Numbered from the stretch's first letter, positions 1 through 8,783 are shown. The stretch: 64,000 nucleotides of DNA from Mesorhizobium loti (GCA_014189435.1 CP050293.1:5337001-5401000), one strand, 5' to 3'. Program-made: numbers and translations. Notes: generated by a model from the letters alone, not told the origin.

Positions 1-536
1 GCATCATGGGTCTGGGCAGTCTCGGCCGCGCCGCGGCCTCGGTGTTGCTATCGCTTGGCTTTGCCGTCAATGGCTGGTCGCGCAGCGAGCGACCTATGCA
101 AGGCGTCGCGACCTATTCCGGCGAGGCCGGGCTGATCCCCTTCCTCAAGGCAACCGACATCCTGGTCGTGCTTTTGCCGCTGACGCCGGACACAAAGGGT
201 ATCATCAACTATGGCGTGCTGAAGGAATTGAGGAAGCGCAACGGCCTCGGCGGCTCGGTGCTGATCAATGCCGGGCGCGGCCGCCTGCAGAAGGACGCCG
301 ACATTTTGCGGGCACTGGATGACGGCACGCTGAAGGAGGCAAGCCTCGACGTGTTCGAGGTCGAACCGCTGCCGAAGACCAGTCCGCTGTGGGGACATCC
401 AAAAGTGTTCGTGACGCCGCACGCGGCGGCGACCTCCGACCCTGTCCATTTGGCGCCGATCATGCTGCGCCAGATGGACGCCTTCGAGCGCGGCGAAAAG
501 CTCGACAATCTGGTGGACCGCAAAGCGGGGTACTAG
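1..536 (+). CDS. 2-hydroxyacid dehydrogenase (glyoxylate/hydroxypyruvate reductase A-like), 5' end missing
   Basis: C-terminal part (about 178 residues) of a D-isomer-specific 2-hydroxyacid dehydrogenase; the frame is open to the window edge, so the true start lies upstream. The visible part begins inside the Rossmann NAD(P)-binding loop (GLGSLG). It keeps the catalytic Arg (NAGRGRL), the Glu of FEVEPLP and the His of TPHAAA, in the order seen in GhrA, which reduces glyoxylate and hydroxypyruvate in the cytoplasm. PLPKTSPLWGHP also resembles GhrA more than PGDH or formate dehydrogenase. It converges on the next gene with only 13 bp between them. Family assignment is firm; the exact substrate is inferred. 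Confidence 0.85.
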   Translation, partial: IMGLGSLGRAAASVLLSLGFAVNGWSRSERPMQGVATYSGEAGLIPFLKATDILVVLLPLTPDTKGIINYGVLKELRKRNGLGGSVLINAGRGRLQKDADILRALDDGTLKEASLDVFEVEPLPKTSPLWGHPKVFVTPHAAATSDPVHLAPIMLRQMDAFERGEKLDNLVDRKAGY

Positions 537-549
537 CCAGGACAAGGCC

Positions 550-1077
550 TCATAGGGCCAGGTCCCACTCCCGGAAGCACTTCTTGATTGCCCGCAGTGA
601 CGATAACTGCACCTTTGGCAGATCGATCTGCTCGAACATAGTCCGGTACCGTTTGCGATTTTTCGGCGTGGCGACAGTGATATGGCGGATCATATCCCAT
701 TTGACGCTGTCGCGCCCGCCCTCCAAGGCACCGCGCCTCTCCCGCTCCAGCAACGTCCGGCGAAAATAGCGCAACAAACTTGCGGGCGTGGAAATGTCCA
801 GCAGGATCAATCCCGTCGCCCGCCGAAAACGTTGCGGCATACCTACCGAATAATTCCCATCCATCACCCAACGCTCGCCGGCGATTGCGGCGTCGTGCAA
901 GGCAATGAATTCGTCTCTTGGGCGTGCTTCCCAATCCGTGTTCGGGAGATGGAAGAGCTGATCGAGGTGAACAGTCGCCAGATCACGCTTGCGGGCAATC
1001 GCGTCGGCGAGGGTCGACTTGCCACTGTTGGACGGCCCCAAGATACATATGCGGTCCCCGAGCTCCGAGAGATGCAT
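550..1077 (-). CDS. P-loop kinase-like ATPase (FlaR/adenylate-kinase-like)
   Basis: A 175-residue P-loop NTPase. The Walker A motif GPSNSGKST is at residues 14-22, and the protein is rich in Arg pairs in its second half, as in small nucleoside/shikimate-kinase-like folds. Relatives are often annotated as DNA topology modulation protein FlaR or simply AAA family ATPase; none of these names establishes a substrate. The segment DQLFHLPNTDWEARP resembles the acceptor-side region of that family. It stands alone on the minus strand, with a lipoprotein gene upstream. The fold is clear and the function unknown. Confidence 0.75.
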   Translation of the reverse strand: MHLSELGDRICILGPSNSGKSTLADAIARKRDLATVHLDQLFHLPNTDWEARPRDEFIALHDAAIAGERWVMDGNYSVGMPQRFRRATGLILLDISTPASLLRYFRRTLLERERRGALEGGRDSVKWDMIRHITVATPKNRKRYRTMFEQIDLPKVQLSSLRAIKKCFREWDLAL

Positions 1078-1140
1078 CCGATCGTGCCCTGCAAAATGGT
1101 TTGCTGCCTGCGATTCTCGACCCGTGGCGGTCGCGGATCT

Positions 1141-1503
1141 TTAACCAGGCAGGGCGAGCTTCTTCTGCTTGTCCGGCTGGCCGCATTCGCGGCGATCGAT
1201 CGACCGGTTCATGGCATCGATCTCGCCGCTCGCCTGGTCGGTATCGCGCTTGGCCTTGGAGCGCATGTCCGGCGTGAACGGGCCGAAGCCCATCGCCGGA
1301 TTGGAGAAGGTCGGCTTGGCCTTCGCCGAAAGGTTGTATTGCTGCGCCAAGCCGTTGCGCTGCGCCAGCAACTGGTCGCACGGCACGCTGTCATACTGCA
1401 GGGAGGACTGTATGTTGGCGTCCTGGCGTTCGGACACCGAGGTGCCGCCAACGCAGCCGGCGGTCAGCAGGCAAGATGCCAAGATCATCATGTTCCAGCG
1501 CAT
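1141..1503 (-). CDS. small putative lipoprotein of unknown function
   Basis: A 120-residue protein with a lipoprotein signal: a short basic start, a hydrophobic stretch and the lipobox LTAGC with the lipidated Cys at about residue 17. The mature part is polar, with a paired region around IDAMNRSIDRRECG, and no domain that I recognise. It is expected to be anchored in the outer or inner membrane. It was read as one gene because the signal peptide begins at its ATG and no competing frame has such a feature. Function unknown. Confidence 0.6.
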   Translation of the reverse strand: MRWNMMILASCLLTAGCVGGTSVSERQDANIQSSLQYDSVPCDQLLAQRNGLAQQYNLSAKAKPTFSNPAMGFGPFTPDMRSKAKRDTDQASGEIDAMNRSIDRRECGQPDKQKKLALPG

Positions 1504-1612
1504 GGATTATGCTCCTCCTGATATCCCGCCCAGATCGCAAATATCAGTCGCGCATGCAAATCGGACTTTTTCGCAGCATGGATGTCTGCGGGGCCGCCAA
1601 GAGATCGCAGCC

Positions 1613-2530
1613 TCAAGCCGCCGGCAGCCTGCCTGCCACAACGACCAGCCCGTTGACGGGTTCCCGCCGGTCCTGCCGGATCACGGTCGTTTCCAGCGAC
1701 AGGGCCGAAAATCCGTTGGCAGCAAGGACGTCGCGCACATAGTGTTGCGCATGTGCGTAGCGGCGCGATGGCTGCAAGACAAAATCGCCATCGCCGGCCA
1801 GCTTCTCGACGGAAAACGCGAACAGGCCATCGCTCGCCAGCAAGCCGGCAATCGTCTTCACAATGCCGCCCAGCGCGCCGACATAGATGAAGACATCGGC
1901 CACCGTCACCAGATCGGCTTTCGGGCCGGCATGGACAAAATCCCGCAGATCGGCCTTGCCGAGGAAATCATAGGCGCCCTTGGCGCGCGCCTTTCTCAGC
2001 ATCCTGGCCGAGATGTCATAGCCCTCCAGCCGATCGACAATCGGCCGCAGCCTCTGCCCCATCAGGCCGGTGCCGCAGCCGAGATCCAGCGCCAGCGGGA
2101 AGCGGCCCGGCCTTGCCGTTCGAATGGCCTGATCGAGCAACTCAGGCAGCCGGTAACCCAGTCTGTCGACCAGGGATTCATCGAAGCTCTCGGCATAGTG
2201 GTCGAACAGTGTCTCGACGAAAGCACTGGGGAGCGCATCGACCGCCGGCGCCTTGCCGATCAATTGCAGGTTCAGTGCAGCGCCTTGATGATCGGATGGG
2301 TCGAGTTGCAGCGACATCGTCCAGGCCTGCGCAGCCAGATCCACCGCGCCCGCCGCCTGCTGCATCTCGCCAAGGCGAAACCAGCCCATCGCCCATTGCG
2401 GCGTCATTTCCAGCGCACCGAGCAGCAATTCCGCCGCTGCCGCATGATCGCCTTCCGCATGAAGCATCTCGGCATAATCGGCACGGCGATCGGCGTTCAA
2501 GTCGCCGGACGAGGCCTGAAGCGGTTTCAT
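1613..2530 (-). CDS. TPR-containing class I methyltransferase
   Basis: A predicted TPR-methyltransferase of 305 residues. The N-terminal 80 residues contain helical tetratricopeptide-like repeats (AEMLHAEGDHAAAAELLL, then MGWFRLGEMQQAAG). The C-terminal part has SAM motif I, LDLGCGTGLMG, and a following acidic motif (LEGYDISARM). The frame stays open to a GTG at 2590, but the ATG at 2530 has AGGA nine bases upstream and starts MKPLQASSG, so I prefer it. It is divergent from the exonuclease gene. The methyl acceptor cannot be read from the sequence. Confidence 0.75.
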   Translation of the reverse strand: MKPLQASSGDLNADRRADYAEMLHAEGDHAAAAELLLGALEMTPQWAMGWFRLGEMQQAAGAVDLAAQAWTMSLQLDPSDHQGAALNLQLIGKAPAVDALPSAFVETLFDHYAESFDESLVDRLGYRLPELLDQAIRTARPGRFPLALDLGCGTGLMGQRLRPIVDRLEGYDISARMLRKARAKGAYDFLGKADLRDFVHAGPKADLVTVADVFIYVGALGGIVKTIAGLLASDGLFAFSVEKLAGDGDFVLQPSRRYAHAQHYVRDVLAANGFSALSLETTVIRQDRREPVNGLVVVAGRLPAA

Positions 2531-2635
2531 GGCGATGAGTCCTGTCGGCGGATCGAGCCGGCGGTGCTGTATGCGGGAGTCAGCAGTCACTTACAACAGG
2601 CTTCCCGCAGCGGAATTATATCCTATCTTGGGATC

Positions 2636-3643
2636 ATGCGCGCCAGCGACCTGCTTCACCCCCGGCCCGAGGGCCTTTATTGCCCGCCGGGCGATTTCTT
2701 CATCGACCCGGTGCGGCCGGTCGACCGGGCGCTGATCACGCATGGCCATTCCGACCATGCGCGTTCCGGCCACCGCTCGGTGCTGGCGACGCAACAGACG
2801 CTGGACATCATGGGCCTGCGCTATGGCGAGGATTTCGCGGGAACTACGCAAGCGGCACAGTTGGGTGAGACAATTGTCCTCAACGGTGTCAGCGTCAGCT
2901 TCCATCCAGCCGGTCATGTGCTGGGCTCGGCGCAGATATCAGTCGAGCATCAGGGCACACGTATCGTCGCTTCCGGCGACTACAAGCGGCGCAAGGACGC
3001 GACCTGCGCGCCATTCGAACCGATCCAATGCGATGTGTTCATCACCGAAGCGACCTTCGGCCTGCCGGTGTTTCGCCATCCACCCGATACGGAAGAGATC
3101 GCCCGCCTGCTGAAATCGGCGGCGCAGTTTCCCGAGCGCTCGCATCTGGTCGGCGCCTATGCGCTGGGCAAGGCGCAACGGGTGATGCGGCTGTTGCGCG
3201 ATGCCGGCTACGACAAGCCGCTCTACATCCATGGCGCGCTGGCCAAACTCAGCGAGTATTACCAGAGCCAGGGCATCGACCTGGGCACTCTCGAACCGGC
3301 AACGGTGGAGAGTGGCAAGGAAGACTTCGCGGGCGCCATCGTCGTCGGCCCGCCTTCGGCCTTCGCCGACCGCTGGGCGCGGCGTTTTCCCGATCCGATC
3401 TCGTGCTTTGCCTCCGGCTGGATGCGCATTCGCCAGCGTGCCAAGCAGGGCGGTGTCGAACTGCCGCTGATCATCTCGGACCATGCCGACTGGGACGAAC
3501 TGACCGCCACCATCAAGGAGACCGGAGCCGAGGAGATCTGGGTGACGCATGGCCGCGAGGAAGCGCTGGTGCGCTGGTGCGAACTCGAAGGCATCGCGGC
3601 GCGACCGCTGCATCTGGTTGGTTACGAGGACGAGGGCGATTGA
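2636..3643 (+). CDS. ligase-associated DNA exonuclease (metallo-beta-lactamase fold)
   Basis: A 335-residue metallo-beta-lactamase/beta-CASP nuclease. The metal motif HGHSDH is at residues 36-41, with further ligand candidates in GHVLGSAQ, SGDYKRR and SDHADW. It begins MRASDLLHPRPEGLYCP, typical of the exonuclease found beside bacterial ATP-dependent DNA ligases. The gene is followed after four bases by the ligase gene, so the pair should be co-transcribed. Related clusters in other bacteria also hold an Lhr-type helicase and a phosphoesterase; neither is here. The longer open frame upstream runs antisense to the methyltransferase and is not coding. Role in DNA repair is inferred from family and neighbour. 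Confidence 0.88.
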   Translation: MRASDLLHPRPEGLYCPPGDFFIDPVRPVDRALITHGHSDHARSGHRSVLATQQTLDIMGLRYGEDFAGTTQAAQLGETIVLNGVSVSFHPAGHVLGSAQISVEHQGTRIVASGDYKRRKDATCAPFEPIQCDVFITEATFGLPVFRHPPDTEEIARLLKSAAQFPERSHLVGAYALGKAQRVMRLLRDAGYDKPLYIHGALAKLSEYYQSQGIDLGTLEPATVESGKEDFAGAIVVGPPSAFADRWARRFPDPISCFASGWMRIRQRAKQGGVELPLIISDHADWDELTATIKETGAEEIWVTHGREEALVRWCELEGIAARPLHLVGYEDEGD

Positions 3644-3647
3644 TGGC

Positions 3648-5249
3648 ATGAACCGCTTCGCCGAACTTCTCGACCGTCTTGTCCTGACGCCGTCGCGCAA
3701 CGGCAAGCTGACCTTGTTGACCGACTATTTCCGCAGCGTCGAGGATCCCGATCGCGGCCTGGCGCTGGCCGCCATCACCGGCGATCTCAACATCGCCGCG
3801 GTCAAGCCGGCGATGCTGCGCACGCTGGTCACCGAGCGCATGGATCCGGTGCTGTTCGGCTATTCCTACGACTATGTCGGCGATTTGGCAGAGACAGTCT
3901 CGCTGGTCTGGCCGCAAACATCAGGAAATATCCCGAACCGGGAGCCGACACTTGGCGAGGTCGTCGCAAGACTGCAGGCGGCAAGCCGGTCCGACGGGCC
4001 GAAGGTGCTGACAGGGCTGCTCGACAGCGCCGGCATCTCGGCGCGCTTTGCCATCATCAAGCTGGTCACCGGCGGCCTGCGCATCGGCGTGTCGGCGCGG
4101 CTGGCCAAACAAGCGCTGGCGGATTTCGGCACCGTCGATGTCGCCGAGATCGAGGAACTCTGGCACGGGCTGTCGCCGCCTTACACGGCGCTGTTCGCGT
4201 GGCTGGAAGGCAAGGCCGAAAAGCCACAAAGCACGGCGCTGGCGTTGTTTCGTCCGGTGATGCTGTCGAACCCGGTTGGCGACGGCGATCTCGAAAAGCT
4301 CGATCCGGCGGATTATGCGGCCGAATGGAAATGGGACGGCATTCGCGTCCAGGCGGTGGCTGAAGGCGGCATCCGCCGGCTCTATTCGCGCACCGGCGAC
4401 GATGTCTCCGGCGCCTTTCCCGACCTCGCCGGCGCCATGCATTTTTCCGCGACGCTGGACGGCGAGCTGCTGGTCGGCGATCCCCGGGAGGCAACGGGAA
4501 CGTTCTCGGATCTGCAGCAGCGGCTGAACCGCAAGACGGTGACACCGAAGATGCAGCAGCAGTACCCGGCCTTCATGCGCTGCTACGATCTGCTGCAGAT
4601 CGGCGACGAGGATTTGCGCGCTCTGTCGTTTCGCGAGCGGCGCGGCCGCCTCGAAAGCTTCGCCGGGACGCTCGACCCGAGCCGCTTCGATCTGTCGCCA
4701 TTCGTCGAATTCACGGACTGGCAAGCGCTGGAGGAGCTGCGGCGGGCGCCGCCGCATCCGATCATCGAAGGCGTCATGCTGAAGCGCTGGGACTCAGCCT
4801 ACGTCGCCGGCAGGCCGAAAGGCCCATGGTTCAAGTGGAAACGCGATCCGCACACGGTGGATGCGGTGCTGATGTATGCGCAACGCGGCCATGGCAAGCG
4901 TTCCAGCTTCTATTCGGACTACACGTTCGGCGTCTGGTCCGGTGCCGAAGGCGAGGAGGAGCTGGTGCCGGTCGGCAAGGCCTATTTCGGCTTTACCGAC
5001 GAGGAGCTGAAGCAGATCGACAAATATGTCCGCGACAACACGGTCGAGCGTTTCGGCCCAGTGCGCTCGGTAAGGGCGGACCGCGACAACGGCCTGGTGC
5101 TGGAAGTGGCCTTCGAAGGGCTCAACCGCTCGACCCGGCACAAATCCGGCGTCGCCATGCGCTTTCCCCGGATTTCACGGCTGCGCTGGGACAAGCCGGC
5201 CAACGAGGCCGACCGCATCGAGACGCTGCAGGCGCTGCTCGATCGCTAG
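3648..5249 (+). CDS. ATP-dependent DNA ligase
   Basis: A 533-residue ATP-dependent DNA ligase of the bacterial LigC/cisplatin-response type. The adenylation motif EWKWDGIR contains the nucleotidyl Lys at residue 228. It is preceded by an N-terminal DNA-binding domain (RLVLTPSRNGK) and followed by motifs LDGELLV, EGVMLKRWDS and the C-terminal OB fold. It seals nicks with AMP transfer and acts in repair, separately from NAD-dependent LigA. It sits four bases behind the exonuclease gene, supporting end-processing and joining as one unit. Start is the ATG after GATTGATGGC. Confidence 0.92.
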   Translation: MNRFAELLDRLVLTPSRNGKLTLLTDYFRSVEDPDRGLALAAITGDLNIAAVKPAMLRTLVTERMDPVLFGYSYDYVGDLAETVSLVWPQTSGNIPNREPTLGEVVARLQAASRSDGPKVLTGLLDSAGISARFAIIKLVTGGLRIGVSARLAKQALADFGTVDVAEIEELWHGLSPPYTALFAWLEGKAEKPQSTALALFRPVMLSNPVGDGDLEKLDPADYAAEWKWDGIRVQAVAEGGIRRLYSRTGDDVSGAFPDLAGAMHFSATLDGELLVGDPREATGTFSDLQQRLNRKTVTPKMQQQYPAFMRCYDLLQIGDEDLRALSFRERRGRLESFAGTLDPSRFDLSPFVEFTDWQALEELRRAPPHPIIEGVMLKRWDSAYVAGRPKGPWFKWKRDPHTVDAVLMYAQRGHGKRSSFYSDYTFGVWSGAEGEEELVPVGKAYFGFTDEELKQIDKYVRDNTVERFGPVRSVRADRDNGLVLEVAFEGLNRSTRHKSGVAMRFPRISRLRWDKPANEADRIETLQALLDR

Positions 5250-5350
5250 AGCATTCACCGTTTCACGGAAACGGCGAAGCGCTCTAGCTCTTTGTTTTGA
5301 CGCAATTCCGGATGGAAAACCGTTTCACACTTTTCCTGGAATTGCTCTAG
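5250..5350. repeat. rhizobial intergenic palindromic repeat
   Basis: Two adjacent imperfect stem-loops. The first is bounded by CTAGAGC and GCTCTAG; the second pairs GCAATTCC with GGAATTGC around ACCGTTTCACACTTTTCC. Elements of this wording are common between genes in Mesorhizobium. It separates the ends of the ligase gene and the convergent membrane-protein gene, and could serve as a transcription stop for both, though no long T-run is present. Confidence 0.7.
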
Positions 5351-5365
5351 ACCTGTCCGGCGCTC

Positions 5366-6505
5366 TTACGGCTCGACCGAAACCCGGATCTCGTAGATGT
5401 CGGCGGCCTTGCCCTGCTTGTCGAAGTCGGAATTGATGGCGATCGTGCCGGCCGAGCCGGGATGCTTGTCGGGAAACTGCACGTCGAACAGATATTCGTT
5501 CTGCTGCTGGCCGACCGCATAGCGCTTGCGGCCGCAATCGCCCAGTTCGCCGAAATTGCAGTCGACGGAAATCTGCGTCTCCTTGCCTTCTTCGGAGCGG
5601 GCAATGATGTCGAACACGGCATGTTTGCCGGCGAGCTTCTCCAGCACGCCTTGCCCGACATCGAAGCTGATCGCCGAACCGGAGGCGCCGGAACGGATGC
5701 GCAGGAACGACCCGGTATCGTCCTTCATCACCTCGGCCTTGGCGTCCGACGGGGCGCTGACATGCGACGCATCGGTCGGCGAAAACACGTTGATCCAGTC
5801 GCGCGCCTGATCCGCGGCGCCGGGCTTTGCCGGGCCGCTGTCGGCCGGTGTGAAATCGTCGTCATCGACGGTCGGCGGCGCTTGCGGCGGGGCGGTATCG
5901 AGCTGCGCCTGTGTCTTGAACACGCCGGTCTGCACGGCGAAAAACAGGCCGATGCCGACAGCGGCGAGCAGCGTCACGGTCAGGAAGATGGCGGTCAGTG
6001 GCAGACGGCGCCCTCGAATGCGCCGTTCATCGCGATCGGGCGCCACTTCCGTCGCCGCGCCGGCCGAGGCCGGCGCCGACATGTCGATGGCCGGAGCGTG
6101 GGGAAGGGCGGCGTCCGGCATGATGTCGGGAACGACGGGCAGCACGCGCGAGCGCGGCGCATCGGAAGCGGATTGCGCAGGCCCATCGACGACGACAGCG
6201 GGCGACGGTGCCTGTTGGCCAGTTTCGACAGCGGGCGCCGAGTCTGCACCAAGCTCGACCGCCGGAGCATCGCCTTGCGAGCCGACATCGGGCACCGCCG
6301 GCAGGAACTCGGATTCGATTTCGGTGATTTTCGCCTGGATCGCCTTGCGGCGCTTGATGGCGACCTCGACGGTCACGCTGGGATTGGCCTGGAGCGCGCG
6401 GTCAAGCGCGGCAAACGCCGATCGATAGACCCGTTCGCGGAACGCGCGGTCCTCGGCATTGCCTCTCTCCAAGGCGTTCCGGATCGCTTTTTCGATCGCG
6501 TCCAA
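5366..6505 (-). CDS. single-pass membrane protein of unknown function
   Basis: A 379-residue protein with a clear three-part layout. Residues about 1-60 are charged and helical (RNALERGNAEDRAFRERV), residues about 65-150 are Pro/Ala-rich and look disordered, then one membrane helix follows (LPLTAIFLTVTLLAAVGIGL). The C-terminal 150 residues have beta-strand character and two Cys (DCNFGELGDC), suggesting a periplasmic beta-sandwich. The start is TTG, which has GAGGG six bases upstream and lies at the end of the conserved-looking N-terminus (DAIEKAIRNAL). Function is unknown; a cytoplasm-to-periplasm anchoring role is only a guess. Confidence 0.65.
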   Translation of the reverse strand: MDAIEKAIRNALERGNAEDRAFRERVYRSAFAALDRALQANPSVTVEVAIKRRKAIQAKITEIESEFLPAVPDVGSQGDAPAVELGADSAPAVETGQQAPSPAVVVDGPAQSASDAPRSRVLPVVPDIMPDAALPHAPAIDMSAPASAGAATEVAPDRDERRIRGRRLPLTAIFLTVTLLAAVGIGLFFAVQTGVFKTQAQLDTAPPQAPPTVDDDDFTPADSGPAKPGAADQARDWINVFSPTDASHVSAPSDAKAEVMKDDTGSFLRIRSGASGSAISFDVGQGVLEKLAGKHAVFDIIARSEEGKETQISVDCNFGELGDCGRKRYAVGQQQNEYLFDVQFPDKHPGSAGTIAINSDFDKQGKAADIYEIRVSVEP

Positions 6506-6830
6506 GCGGGTCCCTCTGTCCGTTCGCCAACCTTGCCGTGATCGTTAGCCGCAGGCGGCCAATCAATCAACGGGCGAGCGGCGCATTCTGCCTTGGAGAG
6601 GTGTCCAAAGTCCATGCCGGCGCTGTTCCGGCAACAAAATCAGCATGTTTCACCGATTTTCAAGCGCAGGAAGGTGCGCGCCGTGCGGAGCACGACTTGG
6701 CAACGGTTGGCAAACAACGCGGCGGCCGGCTTTCGACGACGGCACGACGCATGAATTGCCAAGTCCCATCTTGAATTCGCGGCCGGTTGCGTCTATCACC
6801 CTGCCCATCCTGGAGGTCTCGGCCTCCTGG
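6506..6830. other. gene-free spacer before tRNA-Thr
   Basis: About 325 bases with no convincing coding frame. Open frames here lack ribosome sites and coding-like composition. The segment should carry the promoter of the tRNA, but I cannot point to clear -35 and -10 boxes. Confidence 0.5.
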
Positions 6831-6906
6831 GCCGCTTTAGCTCAGTTGGTAGAGCACCGCATTCGTAATGCGGGGGTCAGGTGTTCGAGTCACCTAAGCG
6901 GCACCA
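6831..6906 (+). tRNA. tRNA-Thr (anticodon CGU)
   Basis: A normal 76-base cloverleaf with encoded CCA. The acceptor stem pairs GCCGCTT with AAGCGGC. The D-arm reads GCTCAGTTGGTAGAGC, the anticodon stem CCGCA/TGCGG encloses TTCGTAA with anticodon CGT, and the T-arm loop is TTCGAGT. It reads the Thr codon ACG. U33 is present, unlike in the Cys-like gene nearby on the other strand. Confidence 0.97.
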
Positions 6907-7073
6907 CTTCCCTCCAAAAGAACAGGTAATAGCGCCCTCACTGGGCTGAGCCTCTTGCGTCCGGGGCCAAGCCTCTTGTGCCCGGCCTCTCGCTTCTTGT
7001 CGATTGTCTCTGCTGAACGCATTGCCGGACAGGATTGGTGTCTCCTGACGGTCCGGCAGCATCTTGGAAAGTT

Positions 7074-7149
7074 TGGAGGCCTCGCCTCGGGATCGAACCG
7101 AGGCTTCAGAGATTTGCCGTCTCCAGCGTAGCCGCTCCGCCACGAGGCC
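7074..7149 (-). tRNA. divergent tRNA-Cys-like gene (anticodon GCA, G33, 13-bp acceptor/T branch)
   Basis: A 76-base cloverleaf with encoded CCA. The acceptor is GGCCTCG/CGAGGCC, the discriminator base is U73 and the anticodon is GCA: the main identity elements for cysteinyl-tRNA synthetase. The D-arm (GCGGAGCGGCTACGC) also looks like tRNA-Cys. Two features are odd. The anticodon loop is CGGCAAA, so position 33 is G where U is nearly universal. The T-stem is six pairs (CCTCGG/CCGAGG around TTCGATC), or the acceptor is eight with a U-G pair, giving 13 stacked pairs instead of 12. All stems pair, which argues against simple decay. It may be a second, specialised tRNA-Cys or an early pseudogene. 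Confidence 0.75.
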
Positions 7150-7295
7150 ATGAGCATCCAAGTAGCGACCAAGTATTTACGAAAGCGTTAACGCCGCGTT
7201 TGTTGTCGTGGATTGCGACGCCGGTGAAGCACATCTGCCATTGTCGAGACCCCGGTTTGATGTGAAACTCGTGGCCTCAGCATGGGAGGTAAAAA

Positions 7296-7484
7296 ATGCC
7301 CAACAATTTCAAGACCGGAGACGTCGTCAAGCTGAAATCCGGGGGCCCCAGGATGACGGTCAGCGATGGCGCGGCCTCGGGCATGTATATGTGCCACTGG
7401 TTCAATCGCGAGGGTGAGGTGTGGACCCCGCAACATGCCGGGTTCAAGCCTGAGCAACTGGTTGCGGCCGACCAATCCGACTAG
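7296..7484 (+). CDS. YodC family (DUF2158) small protein
   Basis: A 62-residue protein matching the YodC/DUF2158 pattern: GDVVKLKSGGPRMTV near the start, then CHWFNREG and a closing FKPEQLV. Members form a small beta-barrel and are of unknown function. The ATG has GGGAGG about eight bases upstream (CATGGGAGGTAAAAA), which fixes the start. The gene stands alone between the tRNA-like gene and the EF-hand gene. Confidence 0.88.
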   Translation: MPNNFKTGDVVKLKSGGPRMTVSDGAASGMYMCHWFNREGEVWTPQHAGFKPEQLVAADQSD

Positions 7485-7647
7485 GGACTGTTCCATCCCT
7501 ATGGATTCGGGATGGGCTCTATTTGTCTGTTCGAGCACGAACGGATCGGCATGCGCGACCGACGGATTTTTCGGGTCGCGGCGTTTAACGGTTGAAGCGT
7601 GATGGCGGCACAGGCCGTCGGCAACGCGCCAACCGGAGACGCAAAGT

Positions 7648-8076
7648 ATGATCAGCCGTTCGATTTTAGTCGTTGCCTTGAGTTTGCAGGCCGTTGCGGC
7701 TCTCGCCCAGACAACGACACCGCCCCCCGCCACCACGCCGCCAACCGTCGCCCCCGCCACACCAAAGGCCGGGTCCGACATCACGCTGGCCAAATTCCAG
7801 AAGCGGCGCGAAAAGGCGATCATGGCGGCCGACACGGATGGCGACGGCAAGATCAGCCTGCTGGAATGGGAGGCCTTTCAGGCGAAGCGCAACGTCAAGG
7901 GCGACGCCGCCAAATCCTTTGCGCGGATCGATTCCAATCATGACGGCTTCATCAACCGCGCCGAACTCGATGCCTTCTTCGCCAAGCGCTTTGCCCGGTT
8001 GGACAAGAATGCCGACGGCATTTTGACGGCCGACGAATTGCCGGGCCACAAAACCGCTCCCAAGCAGGAGCAATGA
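7648..8076 (+). CDS. secreted EF-hand calcium-binding protein
   Basis: A 142-residue protein with an N-terminal signal peptide ending near ALAQ, a Thr/Pro-rich linker and three EF-hand loops of the DxDxDG type: DTDGDGKISLLE, DSNHDGFINRAE and DKNADGILTADE. It is expected in the periplasm, binding calcium. It lies just ahead of the ECF sigma gene (45 bases), so it may belong to the same unit. What the calcium signal controls cannot be told from the sequence. Confidence 0.85.
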   Translation: MISRSILVVALSLQAVAALAQTTTPPPATTPPTVAPATPKAGSDITLAKFQKRREKAIMAADTDGDGKISLLEWEAFQAKRNVKGDAAKSFARIDSNHDGFINRAELDAFFAKRFARLDKNADGILTADELPGHKTAPKQEQ

Positions 8077-8121
8077 CCAAGAGGCAATGACGCGCGATGA
8101 ACATCGGGAGTGCGCCGACTG

Positions 8122-8664
8122 ATGGCTGCGGATCCAGACGAGGAGCTGGTTCGCCGTGTCGGCGCCGGCGATCCGGCAGCCGTGCAAGCCCTGGTCGCGC
8201 GCAAGCTGCCGCGCATCCTGGCGCTTGCCGTGCGCATGCTCGGCGACGCGGCGGAGGCCGAGGATGTCGCACAGGAAACTTTTGTCCGGATCTGGCGTCA
8301 TGCCGCGGGCTGGCGACACGGCAATGCGCGCTTCGACAGCTGGGTCCACCGGGTGACGCTGAACCTGTGCTACGACCGGCTGCGCCGGCGCCGCGAATGG
8401 GTGACAGACGAGGTGCCGGAGGTCGCCGATCCTGCGCCGCTTCCCGATGCTCATCCTGGGGAAGAAGCTCGTCGGGTCGAACAGGCGCTGCAACGCATCG
8501 CGCCGCGCCAACGCGAGGCGATCATCCTGGTCTATTATCAGGAGATGTCCAACATAGAGGCGGCTGCGACCTTGGAGATCAGCGTCGATGCCTTGGAAAG
8601 CTTACTCGCGCGCGGCCGGCGGTCGCTGCAGACGATCCTGGCCAGGGATGGCGCCGATGCGTGA
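8122..8664 (+). CDS. ECF-type RNA polymerase sigma factor
   Basis: A 180-residue group 4 sigma factor. Region 2 is recognisable in AEDVAQETFVRIWR and the following FDSWVHRVTLNLCYDRLRRR; region 4 in QREAIILVYYQEMSNIEAA and VDALESLLARGRRSL. An in-frame GTG at 8110 is possible, but GGGAG touches it directly, so the ATG at 8122 is preferred. It directs RNA polymerase to a small set of promoters. The two downstream genes encode a membrane protein and a periplasmic sensor-like protein, an order that recalls CnrH/CnrY/CnrX-type systems. Confidence 0.9.
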   Translation: MAADPDEELVRRVGAGDPAAVQALVARKLPRILALAVRMLGDAAEAEDVAQETFVRIWRHAAGWRHGNARFDSWVHRVTLNLCYDRLRRRREWVTDEVPEVADPAPLPDAHPGEEARRVEQALQRIAPRQREAIILVYYQEMSNIEAAATLEISVDALESLLARGRRSLQTILARDGADA

Positions 8665-8783
8665 GAACCGGGCCGGCACCAACGCGCAACGGCCATCGCG
8701 CCTTGCAGGCGCCGCCAGGTGGCCGGTTGTTGTCGTTCCGACACCGCGCCGGCACGCGGTACTGACGGGCAAGGGGAAGACAC

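Noticed and set aside
6831..7149. tRNA genes as an integration site for a genomic island
   Set aside because: No integrase, no duplicated tRNA 3' end and no abrupt gene-content change are seen next to the two tRNA genes.
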